A stretch of 64,000 nt of DNA from Sedimenticola selenatireducens (GCF_007625115.1 NZ_VMNH01000004.1:62001-126000), one strand, 5' to 3'. Positions 8,416-17,303 are shown, numbered from the stretch's first letter. Translations and numbers: made by a program. Notes: generated from the letters alone by a model not told the origin.

Positions 8416-8946
8416 TTAAGAGTCAATCAGCGTCTTCTCTTCAATAATCTTAATATCGGGATTTGGGTACAGCTTGATCATTCGATCTGGCAGTTTATAT
8501 TGTGCCGCCTGATGCAGGGCGTCAGACTCCATTAGAATCAGCACCAACACGGTCACCATCACAGGTAGCACACCCAGCCCACCAATCAAGGCAATGACCG
8601 CCACCTCTTTCATACCGAAATAGGTAAAGCCAACCCACCCCAGTAAAGCAATGATACCTAACAGCAACAGCATCAGGATAAAAACCCGGCTGCGGCCTGC
8701 GCAGAGTTGCCAATGACACATCACATACCAGGGATCACTCTTTTTTGATTTATTGGCACGCCAGAGGGTGTAACACAGCAACAGAAGAGAAACTACGGGA
8801 ACCATAGCCAGTGGTTGCCAGTATGATCGCACCAAACCCAGTGAGGCGATAAACCAGAGAATATGGTTACCCACAAGATTGGTCAGAAAAATCTCATGGG
8901 GTATCTTGGATTGTTTGCTCTCTTGTTCACTGATCTCAAACTTCAT
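8416..8946 (-). CDS. uncharacterised four-helix membrane protein
   Basis: Not recognised. The 176-residue product has four predicted membrane helices: two in the first half (around residues 28-66) and two after residue 88 (about 88-110 and 116-138). They are joined by a positively charged loop with RANKSKKSDPWYVMCHW. The C-terminal 35 residues are soluble (LHQAAQYKLPDRMIKLYPN). The ATG at 8946 is preferred to a start six codons upstream. It ends a few bases after the convergent TauE/SafE-like gene and lies between the two oxidase loci, so a link to respiration is possible but unproven. Confidence 0.65.
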   Translation of the reverse strand: MKFEISEQESKQSKIPHEIFLTNLVGNHILWFIASLGLVRSYWQPLAMVPVVSLLLLCYTLWRANKSKKSDPWYVMCHWQLCAGRSRVFILMLLLLGIIALLGWVGFTYFGMKEVAVIALIGGLGVLPVMVTVLVLILMESDALHQAAQYKLPDRMIKLYPNPDIKIIEEKTLIDS

Positions 8947-9000
8947 GCCGCCACTCCTCGTCAAGCGCTTTAAAATATCACTTGCTGGAGTAAAAATATA

Positions 9001-9162
9001 TCAGGGCTGATCTTGATTTTTCTTTTTCTCCCTTGATCGAGAATAAAAATAGATCACCAGGTTCTTGGAACCGAACATCACCGCAACAAAGGCCAGTCCG
9101 ATTAAAAAGCCGAACCAGGGCTGATCTTTAAGTATATTGATAAACCAGAGTGTATTACCCAT
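9001..9162 (-). CDS. small single-span membrane protein, unknown function
   Basis: A 53-residue protein with one clear membrane helix (WFGFLIGLAFVAVMFG) and a basic C-terminus (YFYSRSREKKKNQDQP), so the tail is probably cytoplasmic. The ATG at 9162 is chosen because the upstream extension to 9240 is polar and unlike the rest. It sits about 50 bases upstream of the 176-residue membrane protein gene on the same strand, so the two may be cotranscribed. No family was recognised. Confidence 0.55.
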   Translation of the reverse strand: MGNTLWFINILKDQPWFGFLIGLAFVAVMFGSKNLVIYFYSRSREKKKNQDQP

Positions 9163-9294
9163 AAGTAGCGCGCCATATTCACGTGAATCATTGTCACGTA
9201 GAATAGCAACCCTACAAACCCGAGTGACATGACAATTCACAACGCAACAGGATAGTTATCTCCTCTACATAGAGACTATCAGATAGGTAATAAA

Positions 9295-9960
9295 GTGGAC
9301 CGAAAGATTCTTCTCAGCATATTGGCCATCAGCTTAATTGCACTGGCTGCCGCGATCCTGTTACCCGGGGGCCGCACGGTCAATGAAAATCCCAAACTTC
9401 CCTGGATCGTACAGATAGATAGCCAGGGCAAACTGTCGGTGTTTGGAATAACCTTGGGCGAGAGCACTCTCGAACAAGCACGTGAAAGCTTCCAGGATCA
9501 AGGGAAAGCCAACCTTTTTTTAACCCCTGAGAATCGGTATGTTGTGGAGGTCTATTTTCAACGTCTCTATCTCAGTGGCATACGGGCCGATATCGTGTTG
9601 AATATGGAATTGCCAGAGATGCTGGCAAAGCAGATGTTTGAACGGGGTGAACGAATCAGCAAAATGGGAAATGGCACCCGTAAGGTCGAACTCTCTAATG
9701 AGGATATGGCAACACTGGCAAATGAGCGGATTCGTTATATTACCTATTTACCCGCGGTTGATCTTGAAGAGTTGTTGATTGCAAAACGATTCGGTGAGCC
9801 GGAGAGCAAAGCATCAGAGCCCGAGTCAACGATTACTCACTGGCTCTATCCCTCCAAAGGCATGGATATTGCCGTCAATCCAGAGGGGAAAGAGGTGATT
9901 CAGTATGTCAATCCAAGTGACTATTCTAAAGTGCTAAAACCACTGCAACTCAGTAACTGA
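9295..9960 (+). CDS. membrane-anchored periplasmic protein, unknown function
   Basis: A 221-residue protein starting at GTG. The N-terminus is a signal anchor (KILLSILAISLIALAAAILL) and the rest is soluble and probably periplasmic. It includes GKLSVFGITLGESTLEQA, a segment resembling proteins that recognise a weak repeated alpha/beta unit, and a C-terminal part with HWLYPSKGMDIAVNPEGKE. It lies between minus-strand genes and converges on the 104-residue gene, meeting it end to end at 9960/9961. No enzymatic motif was seen. Position between aa3 and cbb3 loci suggests a respiratory accessory role, but this is only context. Confidence 0.65.
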   Translation: MDRKILLSILAISLIALAAAILLPGGRTVNENPKLPWIVQIDSQGKLSVFGITLGESTLEQARESFQDQGKANLFLTPENRYVVEVYFQRLYLSGIRADIVLNMELPEMLAKQMFERGERISKMGNGTRKVELSNEDMATLANERIRYITYLPAVDLEELLIAKRFGEPESKASEPESTITHWLYPSKGMDIAVNPEGKEVIQYVNPSDYSKVLKPLQLSN

Positions 9961-10275
9961 TTACTCTGACAGCTCGTCTTTCACATAGCGCTTCACGAAA
10001 TTAAAACCATTCAGCGTAGTGACTAACAGCCAAAAGAGGATAATAACAGCTAGCACTATGACCAACGCACTGATTGAAGGAAAGAAGAACACGGCGACAA
10101 TCGTTATAAAGCCTACTAACAACAAAATAACGATGGCGCGTTTTCGCATCCCCTGCATGACCCCTTCGGCCTGGGCACGGGTAGTTACTCCAGCCTCAAT
10201 CAATGATCGGCGTAGGGAATCGTAACTACCCTGCTTTTTCTGTTCAACACGCCCGAATGGATCATTCAGATTCAT
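9961..10275 (-). CDS. two-helix membrane protein translationally coupled to ccoS
   Basis: A 104-residue protein that starts in a four-base overlap (ATGA) with the ccoS stop, making it the last gene of the ccoGHIS transcript. A polar N-terminal half (DPFGRVEQKKQGSYDSLRR, then EAGVTTRAQAEGVMQGMRK) is followed by two adjacent membrane helices (about 46-66 and 70-88). No known domain was recognised. The tight coupling to ccoS suggests a role in cbb3 oxidase maturation or stability, which is an inference. Confidence 0.7.
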   Translation of the reverse strand: MNLNDPFGRVEQKKQGSYDSLRRSLIEAGVTTRAQAEGVMQGMRKRAIVILLLVGFITIVAVFFFPSISALVIVLAVIILFWLLVTTLNGFNFVKRYVKDELSE

Positions 10276-10496
10276 GATCGCTTTTCCTCTTCAGGTGGCT
10301 GATCGGATTCAGTCAATTTTTCCTCATCTACTGAGGCATTCTGATGATGCTCCGTTAAATCATCATCCATCAGAATACGATTCGCCTCCCCTTCCAGGTC
10401 TTCAAACTGTCCGCTTCGGGCAGCCCAGAAAAAAACCGCCACACCGACCAGGCCCAGAATTAACATGCCTGGGATCAAACCATAGATCACATCCAT
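10272..10496 (-). CDS. ccoS: cbb3 oxidase maturation protein CcoS
   Basis: Small single-span protein needed for cofactor insertion in cbb3 oxidase. The 74-residue product has one helix (about 7-26) directly followed by the family signature FFWAARSGQFEDLEG and an acidic tail. The ATG at 10496 gives the usual MDVIYGLIPGM start; an upstream start would add six residues (MRRSRS). It follows ccoI by 31 bases and overlaps the next gene by four bases. The tail after residue 40 is unusually acidic and Gln/Glu-rich (SDQPPEEEKRS). Confidence 0.95.
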   Translation of the reverse strand: MDVIYGLIPGMLILGLVGVAVFFWAARSGQFEDLEGEANRILMDDDLTEHHQNASVDEEKLTESDQPPEEEKRS

Positions 10497-10527
10497 ACTG
10501 CGGCTCCTGCGCATTCATTCACCAGCA

Positions 10528-13011
10528 TTAGCGTATACCTCTGAATAGGGTGCGTATCCGCGCCGCATTGCCAATCACCAGCAGAGAGCTGATCGGCATT
10601 GATATCGCCGCCACCAATGGGGTGACCAAGGCAGACATCGCCAAGGGAATCATAATAATATTATACGCGATAGAGAGCCCAATATTCTGCCGGATTGTGC
10701 GCAGGGTTCTACGGGATAGTGCCGAAGCCAGGCGTACCTTATCCAGTTCATTACTCATTAGCACAATATCGGCACTGGCAATCGAGACATCCGTACCCGA
10801 GCCCAAGGCGATGCCGACATCAGCACGCACCAGTGCAGGGGCATCATTGACACCGTCCCCTACCATGGCCACGCGTTGACCATGTTGTTGTAGTTGATCA
10901 ATCACCTGATCTTTCTGCTCCGGTAGCACTTCCGCAATGACAGGCATGCCGCCTAGCCGTTGCGCTATCGCCTCAGCTGTTGCTTGCCTGTCACCACTGA
11001 GCATCGAAAGCTTCATACCTGAAGCCTTTAGATCCGACACCAATCCTGCAGCGTCCTGCCTGATCGGATCTTCAACACCGATCAACGCAACCTCTTTATC
11101 ATTGATCGCACAACGTATTGAACCCACCCCAAGCTTATCCAGCTCACTGGCCGCCTGCTCAAGATCAGATTGCATCTCCACACCGTTCTGCACTAACCAG
11201 GTGTGGTTACCTATCAACACCGTCTCACCCTCTACTTGAGCAGAGACGCCATAGCCGGGACGATTTACAAACTCACTCACCTGAAACTGATTCCGCTTTA
11301 CACCGATCAACTCGGCACAATTAACCAAGGCTTCAGCAATAGAGTGTTCTGAAAATTGCTCCACCGCCAGCAACTGCCCAAGCAGTTTGCGTGCTGTCTC
11401 AGGTGGAGTTTCACCCGGCATCCAAACCTGTCTCCCCATCTGTAGAGAAGTCACTTGCATCTGCCCTTTTGTTAACGTCCCGGTTTTATCAAATACAAAG
11501 TGATCAATGGATGAAAAACGCTCTAGCACATCGCCATTTCTGATCAAGATGCCATAGCGCGCGCCGAGCCCGGTAGCCACTGCAATTGACATGGGTGTTG
11601 CCAAACCAAACGCGCAGGGACAGGTGATGATCAAAACGGCTGTTGCCGCCATCAGCGCGAGTTCAAAATCAGTATCCCACCACCAGAAGAATGTTGCACA
11701 GGCCAACCCAATGGTAATAGCGACAAACCAGGGGACAATGCGATCAGCCACACACTGTATTGGCGCCTTACTCGCCTGGGCCTCTTCCACCAGTCGAATG
11801 ATGCGACCTAAGGCACTGTCCTTGAGTAACCCAGTCACACTCACTTGCAGTGCACCATGTCCATTGATGGTTCCCGCCGATACAGACATATCTGGCCCCT
11901 TCTGGACCGACACCGACTCCCCCGTCAGCATGGACTCATCAACAGCGCTATGACCCTCAACGATCAAGCCATCGACAGGAACACGCTCACCCGGCCTCAC
12001 CAATACCCGATCGCCCTGTTTAACAGATCGGATCGGAACGACTTTCTCGCCCTCCGGGATTAACAGGGTCGCTACCCGGGGTTGCAGATCAAGTAAGCGT
12101 TGAGTTGATGCCACAGCTTGTCGTTTCGATATCGCCTCTAAATAACGCCCGACCAAAATGACGAAAATGAAATTGACCACCGTGTCGTAATAGACTTCCG
12201 CCGTACCAGACCCACTCAGCATGACATAGATAGAGTAGAGATAAGTGATACTGGCCCCGATCGCTATTGGCACATCCATACCGAGATGAAGATGCCGCAA
12301 ACCAGACCAGGCCCCTTTAAAAAAGGGGTAACCTGAATAGATCAACGTCGGTGTCGCAAGAGCAAATCCGACCCACTGAAACAGGGTGCGAAACTCGCCT
12401 TTATCGGCACCACTGTAGAGAGCAATGGAGATCCACAGCAAGTTCATCATGGTGAACCCGGCAAATCCCATACGATAAAGCAAATGTCTATTTTCCAGCC
12501 TGAGGCGATCCTCTGCCGCTTCAGGATCATAGGGCACGGCCGCATAGCCGATCTGCCCCAACCTGCGAATAATCGCTGAGAGCTTCAATCGGCTGTTGTC
12601 CCAGGTGACATGGAGACGCCGGCCGGTAAGATTAACCCGTGCGGCTTTTACACCGGCAAGATTAAGCAATGAGTGTTCAATCAACCAGACACAAGCGGCA
12701 CAATGAATCCCATCAACCAACAAGTGGATATCACGTATCTGCCCCAGATCATCAACAAATTCCTCCTGAACCTCATCCATATCGTACAGGGCAAGTTCTT
12801 TGGGGAGATCAGGCGGTGGGGCGAGCTGGGTACCGTCATACATCCGTTGATAGAAACCTTCAAGCCCGGATGCATAAATGGCCTCACAGACAGACTTGCA
12901 CCCATTACAGCAGAAGCTCTGCTGCTTCCCTTTAATTTCAGCCGTCACCTCTTCGCTTGCCTCTATAGGCAAGGTACAGTGAAAACAGGCCTTGGGGGAT
13001 TCAGCGCTCAA
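10528..13011 (-). CDS. ccoI: CcoI/FixI copper-transporting P1B-type ATPase
   Basis: Copper-exporting P-type ATPase that supplies copper for CuB of cbb3 oxidase. The 827-residue protein begins with a Cys-rich N-terminus (CFHCTLP, FCCNGCKSVC), then a heavy-metal domain with CAAC (DGIHCAACVWLI). The ATPase core has TGES, the membrane CPC motif (ITCPCAFGLATP), the phosphorylated DKTGTLT and GDGVNDAPA. The nucleotide-domain HP motif normally written SEHP reads SEHSIAEAL here, so the proline is replaced by serine. It is followed by ccoS and preceded by ccoH. Confidence 0.97.
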   Translation of the reverse strand: MSAESPKACFHCTLPIEASEEVTAEIKGKQQSFCCNGCKSVCEAIYASGLEGFYQRMYDGTQLAPPPDLPKELALYDMDEVQEEFVDDLGQIRDIHLLVDGIHCAACVWLIEHSLLNLAGVKAARVNLTGRRLHVTWDNSRLKLSAIIRRLGQIGYAAVPYDPEAAEDRLRLENRHLLYRMGFAGFTMMNLLWISIALYSGADKGEFRTLFQWVGFALATPTLIYSGYPFFKGAWSGLRHLHLGMDVPIAIGASITYLYSIYVMLSGSGTAEVYYDTVVNFIFVILVGRYLEAISKRQAVASTQRLLDLQPRVATLLIPEGEKVVPIRSVKQGDRVLVRPGERVPVDGLIVEGHSAVDESMLTGESVSVQKGPDMSVSAGTINGHGALQVSVTGLLKDSALGRIIRLVEEAQASKAPIQCVADRIVPWFVAITIGLACATFFWWWDTDFELALMAATAVLIITCPCAFGLATPMSIAVATGLGARYGILIRNGDVLERFSSIDHFVFDKTGTLTKGQMQVTSLQMGRQVWMPGETPPETARKLLGQLLAVEQFSEHSIAEALVNCAELIGVKRNQFQVSEFVNRPGYGVSAQVEGETVLIGNHTWLVQNGVEMQSDLEQAASELDKLGVGSIRCAINDKEVALIGVEDPIRQDAAGLVSDLKASGMKLSMLSGDRQATAEAIAQRLGGMPVIAEVLPEQKDQVIDQLQQHGQRVAMVGDGVNDAPALVRADVGIALGSGTDVSIASADIVLMSNELDKVRLASALSRRTLRTIRQNIGLSIAYNIIMIPLAMSALVTPLVAAISMPISSLLVIGNAARIRTLFRGIR

Positions 13012-13162
13012 CAGGTATCACTCCCTTAAGCCGCAGATTCCCTATGCCACTCACTAGCAAAAGGGGAATCTAAGACAAAAGATTTCAATTAGTAATTGGC
13101 ATGATACCAGCCAGATGGTGTAACGAGAAAAAAACAGCCCGGCGAAGATGACTTAACCAAGA

Positions 13163-13657
13163 TCACTTGACCCCGGCACTGATTCGATGCGACTGGTTAT
13201 ATTCATCATCGCCCTGTTTTGCACTGACGAGAATATCCCACACACCAAGGTTAGGAAAGCTGATTTCGGCCTCATAAACCCCCGAATCAATCACCTGCAT
13301 TGGAACAGAAAAATCCAGGTCTACATTCGCAGGACGATAGGCATAAAAGGTGACTGAATCAGGAGATACGGGGTAACCCTGCTTATCGACTATTTTGATA
13401 CTAAAACGCGCCGGGACAGCCACATCAACAAACTCTGGAGCCTTTATCTTCATCTTCCAACCCGGATTACGGGCCTGACGCTTCAGCATGTTTTTTTCAT
13501 AATCCTGGCCACGCTCATAATAATCATCCACAACCAAGCCAGGATTTCGATCAATGGCAAGATAGATCATGACAAAGTTTGCCATAACAAAAACCACCAA
13601 TAAACCAATCCACCCCAGTACCCAGGGATTACGCCAAGGCGATTGCTTCTCTGTCAT
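13163..13657 (-). CDS. ccoH: cbb3 oxidase assembly protein CcoH (FixH family)
   Basis: FixH-family protein that associates with and stabilises the cbb3 complex. The 164-residue product starts MTEKQSPWRNPWVLG, has one membrane helix (about 15-36), and then the signature PGLVVDDYYERGQDYEKN before a periplasmic beta domain. The ATG at 13657 is used; longer readings overlap the spacer after ccoG. It lies between ccoG (61 bases upstream) and ccoI (151 bases downstream). The ccoH-ccoI spacer holds only a weak eight-base inverted repeat (13035-13081). Confidence 0.93.
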   Translation of the reverse strand: MTEKQSPWRNPWVLGWIGLLVVFVMANFVMIYLAIDRNPGLVVDDYYERGQDYEKNMLKRQARNPGWKMKIKAPEFVDVAVPARFSIKIVDKQGYPVSPDSVTFYAYRPANVDLDFSVPMQVIDSGVYEAEISFPNLGVWDILVSAKQGDDEYNQSHRISAGVK

Positions 13658-13718
13658 CTCAATCACTTTCTCATCTCTACTCAATTCCTCACTCGCAAAC
13701 AGGCGGGTGAAGTGACTA

Positions 13719-15149
13719 TTATTTCGGACCAATGAACACGCTGATGCGTTCACTTTTTAATTTAGTACCACTGCTATCCGTAGCCTCTGCATAAAAGGTC
13801 AACGGCTGTGATTCTGTTTTAATATTCTCTCGGGGTATTCTCACGAAAACCGTTCGAGGTGTTACCATGCCTTTCCGGGCACTCACCGGCTCATCCGTAC
13901 CCACAACCACAATACCGTCAATACCTGAAGCGGTAATGGTGACATCCAGCTTCTCCGTCATCTTGTTTAGCACCTTGATGACATATTTATTCTGCACCGA
14001 TCCATCACTCTGCAATACATAAAGCGGCTGCCTGGAGTGGATGACCTTAATTTCGATGGCATCCAGAGAAGCCATGCCATAACCGATACCGGCAAGCGAG
14101 AATAGTAGAACTAAACTGTAAATCCAGACACGCGGACGCTTTAGCAGAGGGCGCTCCTCCTTGCCGTTCAACACATCCAGGGATTCATAACGTATCAACC
14201 CTTTAGGACGATCGAGCTTTTCCATTACCGCATCACAGGCATCGATGCAGAGTGCACATGTTATGCACCCTTCCTGCTGTCCATGGCGAATATCAACGCC
14301 CGTCGGACAGACAGCGACACACTGATTGCAATCGACACAATCGCCCGTGGTGCGCTCCGCGTCCTTCACCCCTTTCTTGACGCGTCCACGCGGTTCACCA
14401 CGATGAAAATCATAAGTTGGAACCGCCGTTGTATTGTCAACCATAACACCCTGGATACGGGCATAGGGACATAACCAGAAACAGGTCTGCTCTCTGAGGT
14501 AGCCGGCAAGACCATAGGTACCACCAATAAAAAGCAGAATTGTCACACCCGCCGTAATACCCAGGTTAAAACTGAATATATCTGCCCATAATTGATAGAC
14601 ATCAATAAACCAGGCAACAAAGGAAATACCGGTTAATGCAGAGACCACCAACCAGATCGCGTGTTTGGTGACCTTGATACGTAGCTTGGTAAAATTGAGT
14701 GCACCCTGGTCGAGCTTTATGCGCTTTTGCGGTGGACCTTCAAGCTTCTCCTCAACCCAGGTAAAAACATCGGTCCAAACCGTTTGAAAACAGAAGAACC
14801 CACACCATACACGCCCTGCAAGGGCGGTTATAACAGCCAGCAGTATGGCAAAGAACAGTAACAACAGTGAGAGCATCCAGAAATCTTGCGGCAGGATAGT
14901 CACACCGAGCAGATGAAACTGACGATGCGGGATATCGAAAAGAATGGCCTGACGATCATCCCAACGAAGATAAGGCACCAGAAAGAACGGAACCCATACC
15001 AGACTGGCGATCCACTTCAACGCGCGCCAGGTACCCGGTATACGCTTCGCATGAATCTTCTCTTCACCCGTGTTGATCTTCCAGTGGATCGCCTCCGCAT
15101 ACAATTCATCGACTACAGCATCATGCTTTGATTGTGGACTGTTGCTCAA
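13719..15149 (-). CDS. ccoG: cbb3 oxidase accessory iron-sulfur protein CcoG (RdxA/FixG)
   Basis: Membrane iron-sulfur protein, described in the literature as a cupric reductase for cbb3 assembly. The 476-residue product has about five membrane helices, two 4Fe-4S motifs (CVDCNQCVAVCP and CITCALCIDACD) and a C-terminal periplasmic Ig-like domain. The start is a TTG at 15149, eight bases after a strong GAGGAG at 15158-15163; this matches family length better than the 496-residue reading. A ten-codon open frame with its own GGAAGG ends six bases upstream, so translation may be coupled to it. Confidence 0.94.
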   Translation of the reverse strand: MSNSPQSKHDAVVDELYAEAIHWKINTGEEKIHAKRIPGTWRALKWIASLVWVPFFLVPYLRWDDRQAILFDIPHRQFHLLGVTILPQDFWMLSLLLLFFAILLAVITALAGRVWCGFFCFQTVWTDVFTWVEEKLEGPPQKRIKLDQGALNFTKLRIKVTKHAIWLVVSALTGISFVAWFIDVYQLWADIFSFNLGITAGVTILLFIGGTYGLAGYLREQTCFWLCPYARIQGVMVDNTTAVPTYDFHRGEPRGRVKKGVKDAERTTGDCVDCNQCVAVCPTGVDIRHGQQEGCITCALCIDACDAVMEKLDRPKGLIRYESLDVLNGKEERPLLKRPRVWIYSLVLLFSLAGIGYGMASLDAIEIKVIHSRQPLYVLQSDGSVQNKYVIKVLNKMTEKLDVTITASGIDGIVVVGTDEPVSARKGMVTPRTVFVRIPRENIKTESQPLTFYAEATDSSGTKLKSERISVFIGPK

Positions 15150-15154
15150 CGAGA

Positions 15155-15187
15155 TTACTCCTCTGCTACACACAGCGATTGCTTCAT
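15155..15187 (-). other. possible leader peptide ORF before ccoG
   Basis: A ten-codon frame (MKQSLCVAEE) opens at ATG 15187 behind GGAAGG, and its TAA at 15155-15157 is six bases before the ccoG TTG start. The ccoG ribosome-binding site GAGGAG lies inside its last codons, so translating this frame could expose or block the site. Such short frames also arise by chance. Confidence 0.3.
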
Positions 15188-15300
15188 ATATCCTTCCAAT
15201 ATGGAACAAACAGCTTCAAGATTTCGTGTAACAGTCTACTGAAAGGAAGGGTATTAAAAAATGCGATTTATCAATATTCAAACTGAATTATATCACCAAT

Positions 15301-15322
15301 AAAAAAGGGGGTTCACCCCCCT
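15301..15322 (-). terminator. Rho-independent terminator after the ccoNOQP group
   Basis: GGGGG-TTCA-CCCCC (15307-15320) is followed, on the minus strand, by six T residues (A residues at 15301-15306). It lies 28 bases after the stop of the 41-residue gene and separates the ccoNOQP transcript from ccoG. Confidence 0.75.
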
Positions 15323-15349
15323 CTTTATGCGTCTTTAATAATCCAGACG

Positions 15350-15475
15350 CTACTCTTTGTGGGACTGAGCATCCTTATCGATCTGCTGTTTTATCTTCAC
15401 GCCGATATAACCTACGATCACCAAACAAAGTACCACTGCGACAATCGCCGCTACCGCTACTGCATCCACATTCAT
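15350..15475 (-). CDS. 41-residue single-span membrane protein downstream of ccoP
   Basis: A short gene with a very good ribosome-binding site (GGGGAGGT, five bases before the ATG). The product begins MNVDAVAVAAIVAVV and consists of one membrane helix (about residues 4-25) and a polar tail with KIKQQIDKDAQSHKE. It is the last gene before the strong terminator, so it probably belongs to the ccoNOQP transcript. It is not CcoQ, which is encoded at 16390, nor CcoM-like by any signature I can confirm. A small accessory subunit of the cbb3 oxidase is a reasonable guess. Confidence 0.65.
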   Translation of the reverse strand: MNVDAVAVAAIVAVVLCLVIVGYIGVKIKQQIDKDAQSHKE

Positions 15476-15557
15476 CGTATACCTCCCCAGATACTGATTA
15501 CTTGAATGTTGCTACTGCATGGGGCACAGACCCCATGCAGCATGGCTCGGCTATCGC

Positions 15558-16400
15558 TTATTGGCCACCACCGAGTTTGTATACATAAACCGCCAACTTC
15601 TTGATCTCATCTTTCGACAGACGATCGCCAAACTTAGGCATAACAGCATTACGAGACATCGGATCAGACGTATCATTCACACCGTGCTTGATGGTCAACT
15701 TGACACTGGCCAATTGATCCTCTTCCGCAAAGCGCCACACAGAGTCTGTGAGATTAGCTGAACCCAGCGCCTGCATACCCTTACCATCCGGACCATGACA
15801 GGCGAAACAGGCCTTACTCATGAACAGGGGCTCAGCAGTAGGATTGCCGGACATAATCGCAGTCGCCAACTTGTCAACTTCCTCATCAGAGAGCAACTTG
15901 GCATGAGAAGGCATGACACCCATACGGCCATTGGCGATGGTCTGCTCCAGGACCTCAACAGAACCACCATACAGCCAGTCATCATCCGCAATAACCGGAT
16001 AACCAGGACCACCCTGTCCACCTGCACCATGACAGGCCGCGCAGTTATCACCAAACAGTACCTTGGCAGAAGCGACCGTGTAGCTGGAAAGACCCTCATC
16101 AGCAAGAATCTCTTTTGCAGTCATGCCTTTCAGCTTGGCTTCAAATTCGCCACGAACCATCTCGACTTCATCAAGACCCTCTTTGTACTCACCTATCTGG
16201 GTCCAGCCCATAACACCCTTGGTAAAACCCGAAAGTCCAGGAATCATCGGGTAGAGAATCGCATAACCAATCACCCAAAGGATGGATGCCCAGAAGGCGA
16301 TCATCCACCAGCGAGGTGCTGGGTTGTCGAGTTCTCGCAGATTATCGTCCCAGATATGTCCGGTGTTATTTTCACCGGGAAAAGGATTGTTATCCGCCAT
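15558..16400 (-). CDS. ccoP: cbb3-type cytochrome c oxidase subunit III (CcoP, diheme cytochrome c)
   Basis: Diheme c-type subunit that receives electrons for the cbb3 oxidase. The 280-residue protein has one N-terminal membrane helix (about 33-51) and two cytochrome c domains with CXXCH motifs at Cys120-His124 (CAACHG) and Cys198-His202 (CFACHG). The N-terminus NNTGHIWDDNLRELDNPAPRW is typical of CcoP. It overlaps the end of ccoQ by 11 bases. Length is slightly shorter than many CcoP proteins but both heme domains are complete. Confidence 0.97.
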   Translation of the reverse strand: MADNNPFPGENNTGHIWDDNLRELDNPAPRWWMIAFWASILWVIGYAILYPMIPGLSGFTKGVMGWTQIGEYKEGLDEVEMVRGEFEAKLKGMTAKEILADEGLSSYTVASAKVLFGDNCAACHGAGGQGGPGYPVIADDDWLYGGSVEVLEQTIANGRMGVMPSHAKLLSDEEVDKLATAIMSGNPTAEPLFMSKACFACHGPDGKGMQALGSANLTDSVWRFAEEDQLASVKLTIKHGVNDTSDPMSRNAVMPKFGDRLSKDEIKKLAVYVYKLGGGQ

Positions 16401-16593
16401 TTTTATCTCCGCTATTTATCTGTTCGTCGTCATCCAGAGGGATATGCTTCTGTTTTTCGAAGTGCTCCCGCTTGTTTGGACGCAATACATAAACATATAG
16501 ACCAAGCATTAACAGGAAGATGACCACGGTTAGGATGGTGCCCACCCAGTCGTTGGTGGTCATCGCCTGTAAGTCAGTAGAAAAATAGTCCAT
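16390..16593 (-). CDS. ccoQ: cbb3 oxidase subunit IV (CcoQ/FixQ)
   Basis: Small subunit that stabilises the cbb3 complex. The 67-residue product has one membrane helix (about 16-36), then the signature YVLRPNKREHFEKQ, followed by an acidic tail. The ATG at 16593 lies four bases after the ccoO stop and its end overlaps ccoP, giving the standard N-O-Q-P order. Confidence 0.93.
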   Translation of the reverse strand: MDYFSTDLQAMTTNDWVGTILTVVIFLLMLGLYVYVLRPNKREHFEKQKHIPLDDDEQINSGDKNGG

Positions 16594-16597
16594 AAGA

Positions 16598-17290
16598 CTA
16601 TTCACGATAGACCTTGCTTTCGTCCAGCTTGACCATCGTTCCAAGCACCTGGAGGAATGCGACTACAGCATCCTCTTCGGTCTTGCCCTTGAGAAGTGCA
16701 GGCGCAGCTTCAATATCAGCGTCAGTGTATGGAACACCGATGCGCTGCATACCGAGCATGTGCGATTGCATCGTCTCACCATCTAACTCTGCATGTTGTA
16801 GCCAAGGATAGTTAGGCATGACCGACTCAGGCACAACAGAGCGGGGCGCACGCAGATGCTTGCGATGCCAGTCATCGGAGTATTTTCCACCCAGTCGAGC
16901 AACGTCAGGTCCAGTACGTTTGGAACCCCATTGGAATGGGTGATCGTACATAGACTCAGAAGCCAGCGAGTAGTGACCATAGCGTTCCTTTTCATCACGG
17001 AAGGGACGAATCATCTGTGAGTGACAGAGATAGCAACCCTCACGTACATAGATGTCACGTCCAGCCAATTCCAAAGCGGAATAGGGACGCATACCATCGC
17101 CAGGTTTATGATCGCTCAACGCCTGTTCGGTTTTACGCTGCCACAAAATTTCCGGATGCTGGTTGTACTCCATGGTGCTCTTCAGATAGAACAGCGGCAC
17201 AATTTCAACGAGACCACCCACACTGAGCACCAATGCTGTAACAATCAGCATGGCCCAGATGTTTCTTTCCATTTTTTCTTGCATAGCCAT
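16598..17290 (-). CDS. ccoO: cbb3-type cytochrome c oxidase subunit II (CcoO, monoheme cytochrome c)
   Basis: Monoheme c-type subunit of the cbb3 oxidase. The 230-residue protein has an N-terminal membrane helix (about 10-35) and one heme-binding motif, CYLCH, at Cys86-His90 followed by SQMIRPF. Two in-frame ATGs compete for the start: 17290 (used here) and 17284. The gene begins 13 bases after the ccoN stop. No truncation or missing ligand was noticed. Confidence 0.97.
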   Translation of the reverse strand: MAMQEKMERNIWAMLIVTALVLSVGGLVEIVPLFYLKSTMEYNQHPEILWQRKTEQALSDHKPGDGMRPYSALELAGRDIYVREGCYLCHSQMIRPFRDEKERYGHYSLASESMYDHPFQWGSKRTGPDVARLGGKYSDDWHRKHLRAPRSVVPESVMPNYPWLQHAELDGETMQSHMLGMQRIGVPYTDADIEAAPALLKGKTEEDAVVAFLQVLGTMVKLDESKVYRE

Positions 17291-17303
17291 TTTTATACTC
17301 CCC

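Noticed and set aside
15795-16523. 242-codon frame antisense to ccoP
   Set aside because: It lies over two intact cytochrome c motifs on the other strand and shows no domain.
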